The position numbers and the translations under genes were made by a program. From assembly GCF_040892595.1 (NCBI RefSeq), contig NZ_JBFRYB010000001.1:744001-808000 (forward strand): a stretch of DNA of 64,000 nt, written 5' to 3'. The DNA is from Zhongshania sp. R06B22 (lineage in GTDB: Bacteria; Pseudomonadota; Gammaproteobacteria; Pseudomonadales; Spongiibacteraceae). Every line of letters starts with the position of its first letter. Position 1 is the stretch's first letter. The notes under the pieces are model-generated. The model saw nothing but the letters and a program-made list of their open reading frames with translations. It made no database searches and was not told the DNA's origin. Shown one piece after another: positions 17,830 through 24,471 of the stretch.

Positions 17830-18122
17830 TTTTGGCCTCTGACTTATTTTGGCGCGGAGTACACGGCGCCATGAGTTGACCTGATTAGTATTGCGGACGC
17901 CCTCGACGCCGACAATGGCGTAAGTAATCAATCGCCATTGACTAAAAAGATCAGTATTCTCTGCCTCAGGGCCTGATAATTTTGATAGTGTCGACAATCT
18001 TGAGGCTAATAAGCACTAAATTTAAGCTCTTACTTGCTTTTGAACTTGTGTGTTCGGGCGGTGCAGAGTAAAAAGTGTGATTACATTCTCGTACTCCCCC
18101 CTTATAGGAATTTCGCTTAAAA

Positions 18123-18323
18123 ATGGAAAGAATGCCCTCTATAAGCGCCCGTATTCTACTTTTGCAAATTCGTCATCGCGCGCTGGACACGGAAATCACT
18201 GAGCTGGCCTTGAATCCCTACCAAAATCAGCTGTTGTTGCAGCGCCTAAAGAAAGAGAAGTTACGTATAAAAGACGAGATACAGTGGTTAAAAGACGAGC
18301 TTATTCCTGATCTAGATGCGTGA
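18123..18323 (+). CDS. YdcH/DUF465-family small protein
   Basis: A 66-residue, charged, coiled-coil protein. LDTEITELALNP, then LLLQRLKKEKLRIKDEI, is the typical DUF465 helix pair (E. coli YdcH). The function is unknown. A second in-frame ATG lies at 18132. The stop codon is followed after 9 bp by the long inverted repeat at 18333-18374. Confidence 0.85.
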   Translation: MERMPSISARILLLQIRHRALDTEITELALNPYQNQLLLQRLKKEKLRIKDEIQWLKDELIPDLDA

Positions 18324-18332
18324 ACCGGCTAG

Positions 18333-18374
18333 AGCAGCACACCTTGTGAGACATATCTCACAAGGTGTGCTGCT
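18333..18374 (+). terminator. 19-bp perfect inverted repeat after ydcH-like gene
   Basis: AGCAGCACACCTTGTGAGA (18333-18351) is exactly complementary to 18356-18374, with a 4-nt loop CATA. The downstream GTTGTCTTCTTT is T-rich. It can act as terminator of the upstream gene, but its core also reads as a GacA/UvrY box (separate entry). Confidence 0.75.
18345..18362. promoter_or_regulatory. Candidate GacA/UvrY upstream activating sequence
   Basis: TGTGAGACATATCTCACA is a perfect 18-bp palindrome. It fits the GacA consensus TGTAAG-N6-CTTACA with one change per arm. It matches the UvrY site known upstream of E. coli csrB (TGTGAGAGATCTCTTACA) at 15 of 18 positions. Its centre is about 64 bp before the inferred transcription start of the small RNA, a placement seen for Pseudomonas rsm RNAs. 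Binding itself is inferred. Confidence 0.6.
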
Positions 18375-18383
18375 GTTGTCTTC

Positions 18384-18411
18384 TTTCACTACTTTGGCAG
18401 CGCGTCATAAT
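18384..18411 (+). promoter_or_regulatory. Candidate activated promoter of the small RNA
   Basis: A good -10 hexamer CATAAT (18406-18411) is preceded at 16 bp by a poor -35 (TTTCAC, 18384-18389). A weak -35 is expected of a promoter needing an activator. The start would fall near 18418. Confidence 0.45.
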
Positions 18412-18417
18412 AGGCAC

Positions 18418-18506
18418 TGTCAGGAAGACATGAGCATTCAAAGGATTGGGTGCGACATTGGATGTCGAAATTCTAAAAGCCGGAGCGGATGCTCCGGCTT
18501 TTTTTT
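18418..18506 (+). ncRNA. Candidate CsrA/RsmA-sequestering small RNA (RsmY/RsmZ/CsrB-like)
   Basis: About 90 nt with five GGA motifs, four of them presented in hairpin loops. (1) TGTC/GACA at 18418-18430, loop AGGAA. (2) GCATTCAA/TTGGGTGC at 18434-18453, 8 bp with two G-U pairs, loop AGGA. (3) GACA/TGTC at 18454-18466, loop TTGGA. (4) The terminator stem, loop GGAT. GGA in loops is the known recognition element of CsrA/RsmA, and short RNAs with several such loops titrate that protein. The RNA is preceded by a GacA/UvrY-like box and ended by a strong terminator. No homolog was searched for; length and start are inferred. Confidence 0.65.
18475..18506 (+). terminator. Rho-independent terminator ending the small RNA
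   Basis: Perfect 12-bp stem AAAAGCCGGAGC / GCTCCGGCTTTT, loop GGAT, followed by more T residues. No protein gene lies between it and the upstream inverted repeat, which points to a non-coding transcript. Confidence 0.93.
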
Positions 18507-18592
18507 GCATTGAGCTTTTGCCTCTGCTTGCTTAAGCTGCTCGTCTTTAGCCCCACCCTCTGATGATGTCCATTCTATGGTCGCATGGTTGA

Positions 18593-19369
18593 TTGATGAC
18601 AGATCGTAACTTTGACGGTATCGCCGAACGCTTTAAAAAGAATATCTATGGCAATGCCAAGGGGGAGTTGCGGCTCGCCCTGTGTTGGCGCGAGCTGCTC
18701 GATAAGTTGCCAGCGCTTAGCGATGTTCGCTCGATGTCGGTATGGGACGCCGGTGGCGGCTTGGGGCAAATGAGTATCCGTCTAGCAGAGCTGGGGCACT
18801 CGGTGTTGCTCAATGATATTTCCGCCGACATGTTGGAATTAGCGGCTAAAGATATTGCCGCCGCGGGTTTAACTCCTCAGCTTGATATCCGCAAGGCATC
18901 CATCCAAGCAATCAGTGCTGGGCAGAAACAATCTTTCGATTTGGTGCTTTGCCATGCGGTGCTTGAGTGGGTAGCTGATCAGGAAGATATCATTTCGGCA
19001 CTAGTAGCTGGAATGCGTCCCGGCTGCCATTTGTCGTTGATGTTTTATAACCGCAATGCGCTTATTTTGAGCAATATGGCCAAGGGTAATCTCTACAAAT
19101 TGCGCGATAGAGATTTTGCCGGGCACCCGGGTGGCCTTACACCACCGGGGCCCTGTGAGCCGCAGCGGATTATTGAATTATTACAGCAAGCCGGCCTTGA
19201 AATTGTCGCTAAGCGTGGTATTCGCTTGGTCTATGATTTGATGCCAAGGGCGGTGCGAGCAGAGCGAAGTATCGCTGATGTGCAAGCCCTTGAGTGGCAG
19301 TACGGCGCCGATGAGCCTTTTTGGTCATTGGGGCGTTATGTGCATTTGCTCTGTCGTTTGCCGGAGTGA
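18593..19369 (+). CDS. cmoM: tRNA 5-carboxymethoxyuridine methyltransferase
   Basis: A 258-residue class I SAM-dependent methyltransferase. The start MTDRNFDGIAERFKKNIYG is nearly that of E. coli CmoM (SmtA). WDAGGGLGQMS is the SAM-binding motif I; LCHAVLEWVADQED and LSLMFYNRNALILSNMAKGN are family hallmarks. The enzyme methylates cmo5U to mcmo5U at the wobble position (34) of several tRNAs. An ATG pair (18593, 18596) leaves the exact start open by one codon. It converges on the next gene, with a hairpin across the junction. Confidence 0.95.
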   Translation: MMTDRNFDGIAERFKKNIYGNAKGELRLALCWRELLDKLPALSDVRSMSVWDAGGGLGQMSIRLAELGHSVLLNDISADMLELAAKDIAAAGLTPQLDIRKASIQAISAGQKQSFDLVLCHAVLEWVADQEDIISALVAGMRPGCHLSLMFYNRNALILSNMAKGNLYKLRDRDFAGHPGGLTPPGPCEPQRIIELLQQAGLEIVAKRGIRLVYDLMPRAVRAERSIADVQALEWQYGADEPFWSLGRYVHLLCRLPE

Positions 19370-19371
19370 AG

Positions 19372-19390
19372 GCCTAGCGGGCGGCTAGGC
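19372..19390. terminator. Hairpin across the cmoM / Mpo1-like convergent junction
   Basis: GCCTAGC and GCTAGGC form a perfect 7-bp stem, loop GGGCG. It starts 3 bp after the cmoM stop and covers the stop codon of the opposite gene. No T-run on either side; termination is only suggested. Confidence 0.4.
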
Positions 19391-19852
19391 GTTGCGGAAG
19401 CGAATACCTAGCTTGTCGTATAGCGCGCCTAAAATCCAAAGTGGACCAATCAATAAAAACAAGACATCAGTAAAGAATGAGGGCTTTTGGGCTTCTTCTT
19501 TGTGGCCAACAAATTGAAAAATCCAGGCGATAATCCAAATGGCAGCCGCGGGAATCCACAGCGGAAATGCCACATAACTTTGGTAGGCCATAATACCGGC
19601 GGCCAACAAGATCACAAAAGGCATCATGCCCAGCGCGAGTCGCCCCGACAAATAACCATAGAAGAACATGCTGCCGATCAAAATCACTTGGCCTAGATTG
19701 ACGGGTGTCGCAGGTATTTGTACCAGCCACAGCAAGGCAACGGTGCAAACCGCAATTGCCGGTACGCACCAATAATGAATGCGCTTATTGCGCGGATTCT
19801 GGTGGGAGGCATTATATTCGTCTAGCCATTGGTTTAGGGTGCGCACAGGCAA
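19385..19852 (-). CDS. Mpo1-like (DUF962) membrane protein
   Basis: A 155-residue protein with four hydrophobic segments. It starts with LNQWLDEYNASHQNPRNKRIHYWCVPAIA split over the N-terminal His/Asn motifs. The late FVGHKEEAQKPSFFTD is the conserved C-terminal signature of the DUF962 family. Yeast Mpo1 of this family is an iron-dependent dioxygenase that shortens 2-hydroxy fatty acids by alpha-oxidation; the conserved His residues seen here fit metal binding. A role in fatty-acid handling is inferred. The gene is convergent with cmoM. Confidence 0.85.
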   Translation of the reverse strand: MPVRTLNQWLDEYNASHQNPRNKRIHYWCVPAIAVCTVALLWLVQIPATPVNLGQVILIGSMFFYGYLSGRLALGMMPFVILLAAGIMAYQSYVAFPLWIPAAAIWIIAWIFQFVGHKEEAQKPSFFTDVLFLLIGPLWILGALYDKLGIRFRNA

Positions 19853-19937
19853 TCTCCGTTGCTAAATCAAAAAACAGCTACGTTAGGTTAAGTGTCAATG
19901 TGGGTCAATGACCGCAGCGACATAACAAAGACGCAAT

Positions 19938-20306
19938 TTAAGTCAGATCTATGCGAATAAAAGCGCGTTTATTTTTGCGGCCGCTGAGAGCAGAGCTAAT
20001 ATCTAGTAGGCGCATTTGAAAGCCGTATTTTTTCACGAGCAGGCTGTGCGCGATCTTGCTTTCCGCTGAGTCAATTAAATAGGCATTGCCATTACTGGCA
20101 TCGCCAAGCGGTTTGCCGATTACCGTGCAGGGCCCAATTTTACACTCGCTGAAATTGCGCAGGCGCTTAACCTTACCGGCGTTCCCCGCTGAAAAAACAT
20201 ACAGTGTTTTGTCGTCGCCGGCACACCAAACTGGTGTTGCGACAAAACTGCCGTCGCGTTTCTTGGTGCTAAATAAGATATAGCTGGATTGGTGTAGTGC
20301 TGTCAT
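19938..20306 (-). CDS. Pyridoxamine-phosphate-oxidase-like split-barrel protein, possibly F420-dependent
   Basis: A 122-residue single-domain protein. YILFSTKKRDGSFVATPVWC, then TLYVFSAGNAGKVKRLRN, matches the small split-barrel proteins annotated as PPOX-class F420-dependent enzymes of the Rv2061 type. The family binds FMN or F420. The cofactor cannot be told from sequence alone. The gene lies alone between the Mpo1-like gene and a 200-bp non-coding stretch. Confidence 0.78.
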   Translation of the reverse strand: MTALHQSSYILFSTKKRDGSFVATPVWCAGDDKTLYVFSAGNAGKVKRLRNFSECKIGPCTVIGKPLGDASNGNAYLIDSAESKIAHSLLVKKYGFQMRLLDISSALSGRKNKRAFIRIDLT

Positions 20307-20451
20307 GTTGGTAAGTCCGCAGGATATTTAATATTGCATAGTGTGCTTGGTGCGTGGGCGTCTTGCAATAATTCTGCCTGCAGAATGATGTGATGTTTTA
20401 GCGAAGACTCGGGGTATTTTGGAAGTTGACTGTAAGCTTAGGAAAGGGGAA

Positions 20452-20474
20452 TTGCCGCCGATGGTTGGCGGCAA
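20452..20474. terminator. Hairpin downstream of the small membrane protein pair
   Basis: TTGCCGCC and GGCGGCAA form a perfect 8-bp stem with a 7-nt loop, 43 bp beyond the stop of the minus-strand small protein gene. On the minus strand it is followed by TTCCCCTTTCC, a poor T-run. On the plus strand ATTTTACTT follows. Confidence 0.5.
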
Positions 20475-20517
20475 ATTTTACTTCATGTCTGAGCGTGGTA
20501 ATGGATAGTTGGGTAAC

Positions 20518-20637
20518 TCAGACGAGTGTCGCGATACAATAATACAAGCCTGTAAAGACGATGGAAATCAGGCTAAATTTCGCGCTCTGTTGAGCAAGAT
20601 CGCTTATGTTGCACGTCGTACTGGTGTGCGGTGTCAT
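20518..20637 (-). CDS. 39-residue single-pass membrane protein (paralog of the next one)
   Basis: A very small frame: MTPHTSTTCNISDLAQQSAK, then one hydrophobic helix (FSLISIVFTGLYYCIATLV) that runs to the stop. A full AGGAGG ribosome site lies 8 nt upstream of the chosen ATG (20637); an ATG two codons earlier is too close to it. The layout (polar N-terminus, then LAxxSAxxSLIxI and a C-terminal helix with Cys and Ala) matches the neighbouring 41-residue protein, so the two are likely duplicates. The function is unknown. Its start is 26 bp after the stop of that gene, so the two are probably cotranscribed. Confidence 0.68.
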   Translation of the reverse strand: MTPHTSTTCNISDLAQQSAKFSLISIVFTGLYYCIATLV

Positions 20638-20663
20638 TTTCATATCCTCCTGGTGAGTGCTGC

Positions 20664-20789
20664 TTAAAGTAGGCCTGCAAAGCAAGATGCGATGCCCACT
20701 GCAATAATGGCGATAAGGCTATATTGAGCTGCTAATTCGGCAACTGCGCTAGCGTCGTGGTTTTGTACTGCTTGTTGTAATTGAGTCAT
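20664..20789 (-). CDS. 41-residue single-pass membrane protein
   Basis: MTQLQQAVQNHDASAVAELA, then one hydrophobic helix (residues 22-41, SLIAIIAVGIASCFAGLL) ending the protein. GGAG lies 7 nt upstream of the ATG at 20789. This start is preferred over a longer frame beginning at 20978, whose extra 63 residues look non-coding. It is the first gene of a two-gene unit with the 39-residue paralog. The function is unknown; single-helix proteins of this size often modify larger membrane complexes or belong to toxin families. The 289 bp upstream (20790-21078) hold no other gene that I can see. Confidence 0.68.
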   Translation of the reverse strand: MTQLQQAVQNHDASAVAELAAQYSLIAIIAVGIASCFAGLL

Positions 20790-21078
20790 GGTGTTGCTCC
20801 GTTTATAAAGTTTCGTAGGTGTCTTGATGACGAAACCAGTATACAAACAAGCAAGAAATATTTGGGTTACATAGGCCGTGTGATAGCAGTTGCTAAATAC
20901 GGTTTGCCGCCATTTTTTTAATCTTTTGGACAGATTGGGTGGGGAGTAAAAACAAGGACTTAGCGTATCTATTAACAAATATTTAAGCAGCGGTTAAGTG
21001 GCGGTAATGATGGCGTGTGGGTTAAATTGTTGTAATAACTAGAAAGCTTACTAGGTCGTGGCGATATTTTTGTAGGTC

Positions 21079-21819
21079 TTACACGGTATTTAATGAGAAT
21101 TCTTTGAGCAGTTCACCAATCAAAAAGCTTTCTACGGCGACCGCGCCACGTGCAAACCAATCCTCGGCCTCGGCTTTAGTGCCCACCTCGTAAATTAGGA
21201 TCGGCCAAGGCACTGCGGTGAAGTCAGCGCTGTTAGGTACACAGTTGCGGTCACAGAATACAACTTCGGGTTTGAGTTCAGTCAGTGCCGCAGACTGCCA
21301 GTCAGGCCATGCGTCAAAAACGGCGCCAAAGCGTTGCCAGCCCTCGTGAAGAGCAAGGTGTAGCGCATTCAATTCAAAGCTAATGAGAATGCATTGCGAG
21401 GCGACTGGGCGCAGGGTGTTAATGATGGCATCGACGACTATCTGTTCGCCAAAATGGGTCAGGCTCTCTTCCTTGATTTCAACGTAGGCGTTTATCTTGG
21501 GCTGGGCCTGAAGTAAAGCCACAATGTCGCTGAGCCGGCACATGGGATTGTCTTGAAATGCCGCGCCTAGGCGATAGCTTTCGGCGGCGGAGAATGTATC
21601 GAGCTCGGCGGCGGTATATTCCCAGATTAAGCCTTTGCGCTGACACATACGCATCAAGTTGGCGTCGTGGAAAACAAACGGCACCTGATCTGCGCTGAGT
21701 TGAATGTCGAGTTCGATATTAACGGCGCCAGCTTCAATCGCCTTTGCAAACGCGATGAGGGTGTTTTCAGGGTAGTGTTGACGCCAGCCGCGGTGGGCCA
21801 CAAAGTTTTCTGCTCGCAT
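21079..21819 (-). CDS. Glycerophosphodiester phosphodiesterase family protein
   Basis: A 246-residue TIM-barrel protein of the GDPD family. The N-terminal AHRGWRQHYPENTLIAF contains the catalytic HRG and PENT motifs, followed by IELDIQLSAD (metal-binding Glu and Asp) and VFHDANLMR (catalytic His). No signal peptide is seen, so it acts in the cytoplasm like E. coli UgpQ. It hydrolyses glycerophosphodiesters to glycerol-3-phosphate and an alcohol. It is divergent from asnS, with 165 bp between them. Confidence 0.92.
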   Translation of the reverse strand: MRAENFVAHRGWRQHYPENTLIAFAKAIEAGAVNIELDIQLSADQVPFVFHDANLMRMCQRKGLIWEYTAAELDTFSAAESYRLGAAFQDNPMCRLSDIVALLQAQPKINAYVEIKEESLTHFGEQIVVDAIINTLRPVASQCILISFELNALHLALHEGWQRFGAVFDAWPDWQSAALTELKPEVVFCDRNCVPNSADFTAVPWPILIYEVGTKAEAEDWFARGAVAVESFLIGELLKEFSLNTV

Positions 21820-21946
21820 AGCGGTTTCGTCGCAAATGGAAGTTTGCAGTAGTATCCGATTAATTCTGGTCAGAATAAAGCGAGGCAGGCCTAGTCTGAT
21901 TAAAAGACAGCGCCGGCTATGACTATTGCTATTGGCGCTGCACGCA

Positions 21947-21952
21947 TATAAT
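21947..21952 (+). promoter_or_regulatory. Probable -10 element of asnS
   Basis: A perfect TATAAT lies 33 bp before the asnS ATG. The -35 is weak (TATTGC at 17 bp). Confidence 0.5.
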
Positions 21953-21984
21953 GCGGCCTTAGCCTAATTTTTTTGGAGAACATA

Positions 21985-23379
21985 ATGTCTGCGGTATCGA
22001 TAAAGGCCTTGTTGGCGGGGCAGTGTGAGCCGGGATGCGAGGTAACAGTAAAGGGCTGGATTCGGAGCCGTCGAGATTCCAAGGGTGGCTTTTCGTTTTT
22101 GGCCGTCCACGACGGATCGGCGCAGGCAGCAATACAGGTTGTCGCGCCAGGTGAGCTGGAGAATTACGAGGCGGAGATTTTAAAGTTAACGGCGGGCTGT
22201 TCGGTTATTGTCAGCGGCGATTTGGTCGCCTCGCAGGGCAAGGGTCAGAGTGTCGAAATTCAGGCTAAGCATATTGAGGTCTGCGGCTGGGTAGATGATC
22301 CAGATACTTACCCTATCGCCAAAAAGCGTCATAGCTTCGAGTATTTGCGCACTGTGGCCCATCTTCGGCCGCGCACCAATACCTTTGGCGCAGTTACACG
22401 GGTGAGGACCGTGCTCGCGAATGCGGTGCATCGCTATTTTTATGAGCGGGGTTTTCAGTGGATTAATTCTCCGCTGATTACGGCGAGTGACTGTGAGGGC
22501 GCCGGCGAGATGTTTCGTGTCAGCACCTTAGATTTAATGAACTTACCTCGCACCGAAAGCGGCGGCATCGATTTCAGCGAAGATTTCTTTGGCCGCGAAG
22601 CCTTTCTCACTGTGTCTGGGCAGCTAAATGCCGAGGCCTACTGTTTGGCCATGTCTAAGGTATATACCTTTGGTCCGACCTTTAGGGCGGAGAACTCAAA
22701 TACTAGTCGCCACCTTGCCGAGTTCTGGATGGTGGAACCTGAAATCGCCTTTGCCAATCTCGACGATGATGCTGCGCTGGCTGAAGATTTTTTGCGCTAC
22801 CTGCTGTCGGAGGTGTTAGAGCATTGCGAAGACGACCTCGCCTTCTTTAATGAGTTTGTGGATCAGGGCGTCTTAGCTCGTCTCCAAAAAGTGGCTGGCA
22901 CCAGCTTTGAGCGCATGGACTATAGCGAAGCGATTAAAATACTGGAGAAGTCTGGCAAGAAGTTTGAATTTCCCGTGCGCTGGGGGGTAGATATGCAGTC
23001 TGAGCATGAGCGCTATCTCTGTGAAGAGCACGTTGGCGGCCCGCTGATAGTGACCAATTACCCCAAAGATATAAAAGCATTTTACATGCGCATGAACGAC
23101 GACGAGAAAACTGTTGCGGCGATGGATGTGCTAGCGCCAGGCATCGGTGAGATTATCGGTGGCAGTCAGCGTGAGGAACGTTTAGATGTGCTTGAGAGAC
23201 GCATGGCGGAGCAAGGCCTAGATGGCTTGGAGTGGTACCGGGATTTGCGCCGCTATGGCACGGTGGCCCATGCAGGTTTTGGTTTAGGATTCGAGCGCCT
23301 GTTGAATTACATCACCGGCATGGACAATATTCGCGATGCTATTCCCTTTCCCCGCACGCCAAAACATGCCGACTATTAA
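21985..23379 (+). CDS. asnS: Asparagine--tRNA ligase
   Basis: A 464-residue class IIb aminoacyl-tRNA synthetase. The N-terminal OB-fold anticodon-binding domain has [20 protein letters not shown]. The catalytic core has motif 2 [20 protein letters not shown] and motif 3 [15 protein letters not shown]. It attaches asparagine to tRNA-Asn in the cytoplasm. The ATG at 21985 is used because GGAG lies 6 nt upstream; a TTG at 21973 overlaps that ribosome site. Having asnS suggests that Asn-tRNA is made directly. The gene appears monocistronic. Confidence 0.97.
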   Translation: MSAVSIKALLAGQCEPGCEVTVKGWIRSRRDSKGGFSFLAVHDGSAQAAIQVVAPGELENYEAEILKLTAGCSVIVSGDLVASQGKGQSVEIQAKHIEVCGWVDDPDTYPIAKKRHSFEYLRTVAHLRPRTNTFGAVTRVRTVLANAVHRYFYERGFQWINSPLITASDCEGAGEMFRVSTLDLMNLPRTESGGIDFSEDFFGREAFLTVSGQLNAEAYCLAMSKVYTFGPTFRAENSNTSRHLAEFWMVEPEIAFANLDDDAALAEDFLRYLLSEVLEHCEDDLAFFNEFVDQGVLARLQKVAGTSFERMDYSEAIKILEKSGKKFEFPVRWGVDMQSEHERYLCEEHVGGPLIVTNYPKDIKAFYMRMNDDEKTVAAMDVLAPGIGEIIGGSQREERLDVLERRMAEQGLDGLEWYRDLRRYGTVAHAGFGLGFERLLNYITGMDNIRDAIPFPRTPKHADY

Positions 23380-23427
23380 TGGCTGATGGGCTGATATATC
23401 AGCGTTAGTGCGCCTGTGTTTAGGCGC

Positions 23428-23853
23428 CTAATTTTCTAAAAAAAGAATGGCCTGGGTTTCATCGTCAAGTAAATCGGCCAATGTATAGCCGGTTAAGGCG
23501 GTGAGAAAAGCCTGCATCGCGTTAGCCAGTAAGCCCTTTAGTTTGCAGCCTTTGATAATCCGGCAGGGTTGTTCATTGCAGTTAATGGGGTTTAGGGTTG
23601 ATTCAAAATGCCTAACAATATCAATCAGGGCGATCTCTTCCGCGGGCTTGCCTAGTCGAATGCCGCCGCCTTTTCCTCTTATTGCTTCTACGTACCCTAG
23701 GCGCACGAGCTCCATGACTACTTTGGATATGTGGTTTGACGAGATGCTGTAGAAATCGCAGATATCTTGAATTGTGCTTAGTTCGTTCGCCGGGCAATGC
23801 CCTAGGTAGATCAGGGACCTAAAGGCAAAATCTGTTTTGCTGCTTAATTTCAT
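23428..23853 (-). CDS. nsrR: Rrf2-family nitric-oxide-sensing repressor NsrR
   Basis: A 141-residue Rrf2-family winged-helix regulator. ISSNHISKVVMELVRLGYVE is the recognition helix region and RGKGGGIRLGKP the wing. Three cysteines at residues 92, 97 and 103 (NCNEQPCRIIKGCKL) have the spacing of the Fe-S cluster ligands of NsrR. In relatives the cluster is destroyed by nitric oxide and repression is lifted. The divergent neighbour is a truncated hemoglobin gene, and an NsrR-like operator lies between them, which strongly supports the name. Confidence 0.9.
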   Translation of the reverse strand: MKLSSKTDFAFRSLIYLGHCPANELSTIQDICDFYSISSNHISKVVMELVRLGYVEAIRGKGGGIRLGKPAEEIALIDIVRHFESTLNPINCNEQPCRIIKGCKLKGLLANAMQAFLTALTGYTLADLLDDETQAILFLEN

Positions 23854-23862
23854 CGTTAGGGC

Positions 23863-23892
23863 TTGTGCTTTGCTTAAAGATGCGGATATTAT
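23863..23892 (+). promoter_or_regulatory. Candidate promoter of the truncated hemoglobin gene
   Basis: -35-like TTGTGC (23863-23868), an 18-bp spacer and -10-like TATTAT (23887-23892). Transcription would start close to the edge of the operator. Confidence 0.45.
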
Positions 23893-23902
23893 ACCTCTTT
23901 AG

Positions 23903-23925
23903 AACATGCATTTAATATGCATGTT
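23903..23925. promoter_or_regulatory. NsrR-type operator
   Basis: AACATGCAT, 5 nt (TTAAT), ATGCATGTT: a perfect 9-bp inverted repeat spanning 23 bp. It follows the NsrR consensus (AAGATGCATTT, 1 nt, and its complement) at about 20 of 23 positions. It sits just downstream of the inferred hemoglobin start, a repressing position. Confidence 0.8.
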
Positions 23926-23945
23926 TAAATTTTAGGAGCATTAAC

Positions 23946-24302
23946 ATGACAACACTGTATGAGCGGATTGGTGGTGAGCCAGCGGTAGATAAGGCAGTAG
24001 ACATTTTCTATGACAAAATTATGGCCGATGATCGAATTAAGTCATTTTTTGAAAATATCGATATGTTTGCCCAGGCTCGCAAACAGAAGGCGTTCCTAAC
24101 GATGGTGTTTGGCGGTCCCAGTGACTACACCGGTCGAGATATGCGTGCGGCGCACGCGGGAATGGGTATTGATGATAGCCATTTTAATGCGGTGGTAGAA
24201 AACCTAGCTGCTACTCTGGCCGAGCTTGGTGTGAGTGGTGATGATATTGGTGAGGTTGCAAAAATAGCAGAAAGTGTCCGAGAGGATATTTTAAATCGCT
24301 AG
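23946..24302 (+). CDS. Group 1 truncated hemoglobin
   Basis: A 118-residue 2-on-2 globin, the usual length of the group. LYERIGGEPAVDKAVDIFYDK is the family start; Tyr 22 is at the B10 position and His 70 (AAHAGMGI) is the heme-binding F8 histidine, followed by His 79. Group 1 members can turn nitric oxide and oxygen into nitrate or carry oxygen. The location beside nsrR, with an NsrR-like operator in its promoter, points to nitric-oxide detoxification. TAGGAGCA precedes the ATG at good spacing. Confidence 0.95.
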   Translation: MTTLYERIGGEPAVDKAVDIFYDKIMADDRIKSFFENIDMFAQARKQKAFLTMVFGGPSDYTGRDMRAAHAGMGIDDSHFNAVVENLAATLAELGVSGDDIGEVAKIAESVREDILNR

Positions 24303-24392
24303 TGTGTTTGACTTCTAGTTGTGCTGATTATTAGCCCTCAGGACCTTTAGTGTTGCTGCTTTCTGGTCCCTGCGGCTGGTGTGCAGTGAACA

Positions 24393-24440
24393 AGAACGAC
24401 CCCCCCTTTCGGCCGAAGTAGCTCGTAGGGGAGTCGTTCT
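24393..24440. repeat. Long imperfect inverted repeat between globin and RNase II genes
   Basis: AGAACGACCCCCC at 24393-24405 pairs with 24428-24440 (13 positions, one mismatch). The loop itself holds a second hairpin (TTCGGCCGAA, 24408-24417). It lies 31 bp beyond the RNase II stop and 90 bp beyond the globin stop. It may be a processed 3' structure or a weak terminator; neither side has a clear T-run. Confidence 0.55.
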
Positions 24441-24471
24441 GACTTCTTTGAAACACGGCTTAGCGTGGTAA

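Noticed and set aside
18316..18513. 65-codon open frame running through both hairpins of the small-RNA locus
   Set aside because: It overlaps the 3' end of the ydcH-like gene and both terminator-type stems, and has no ribosome site; the non-coding reading explains the region better.
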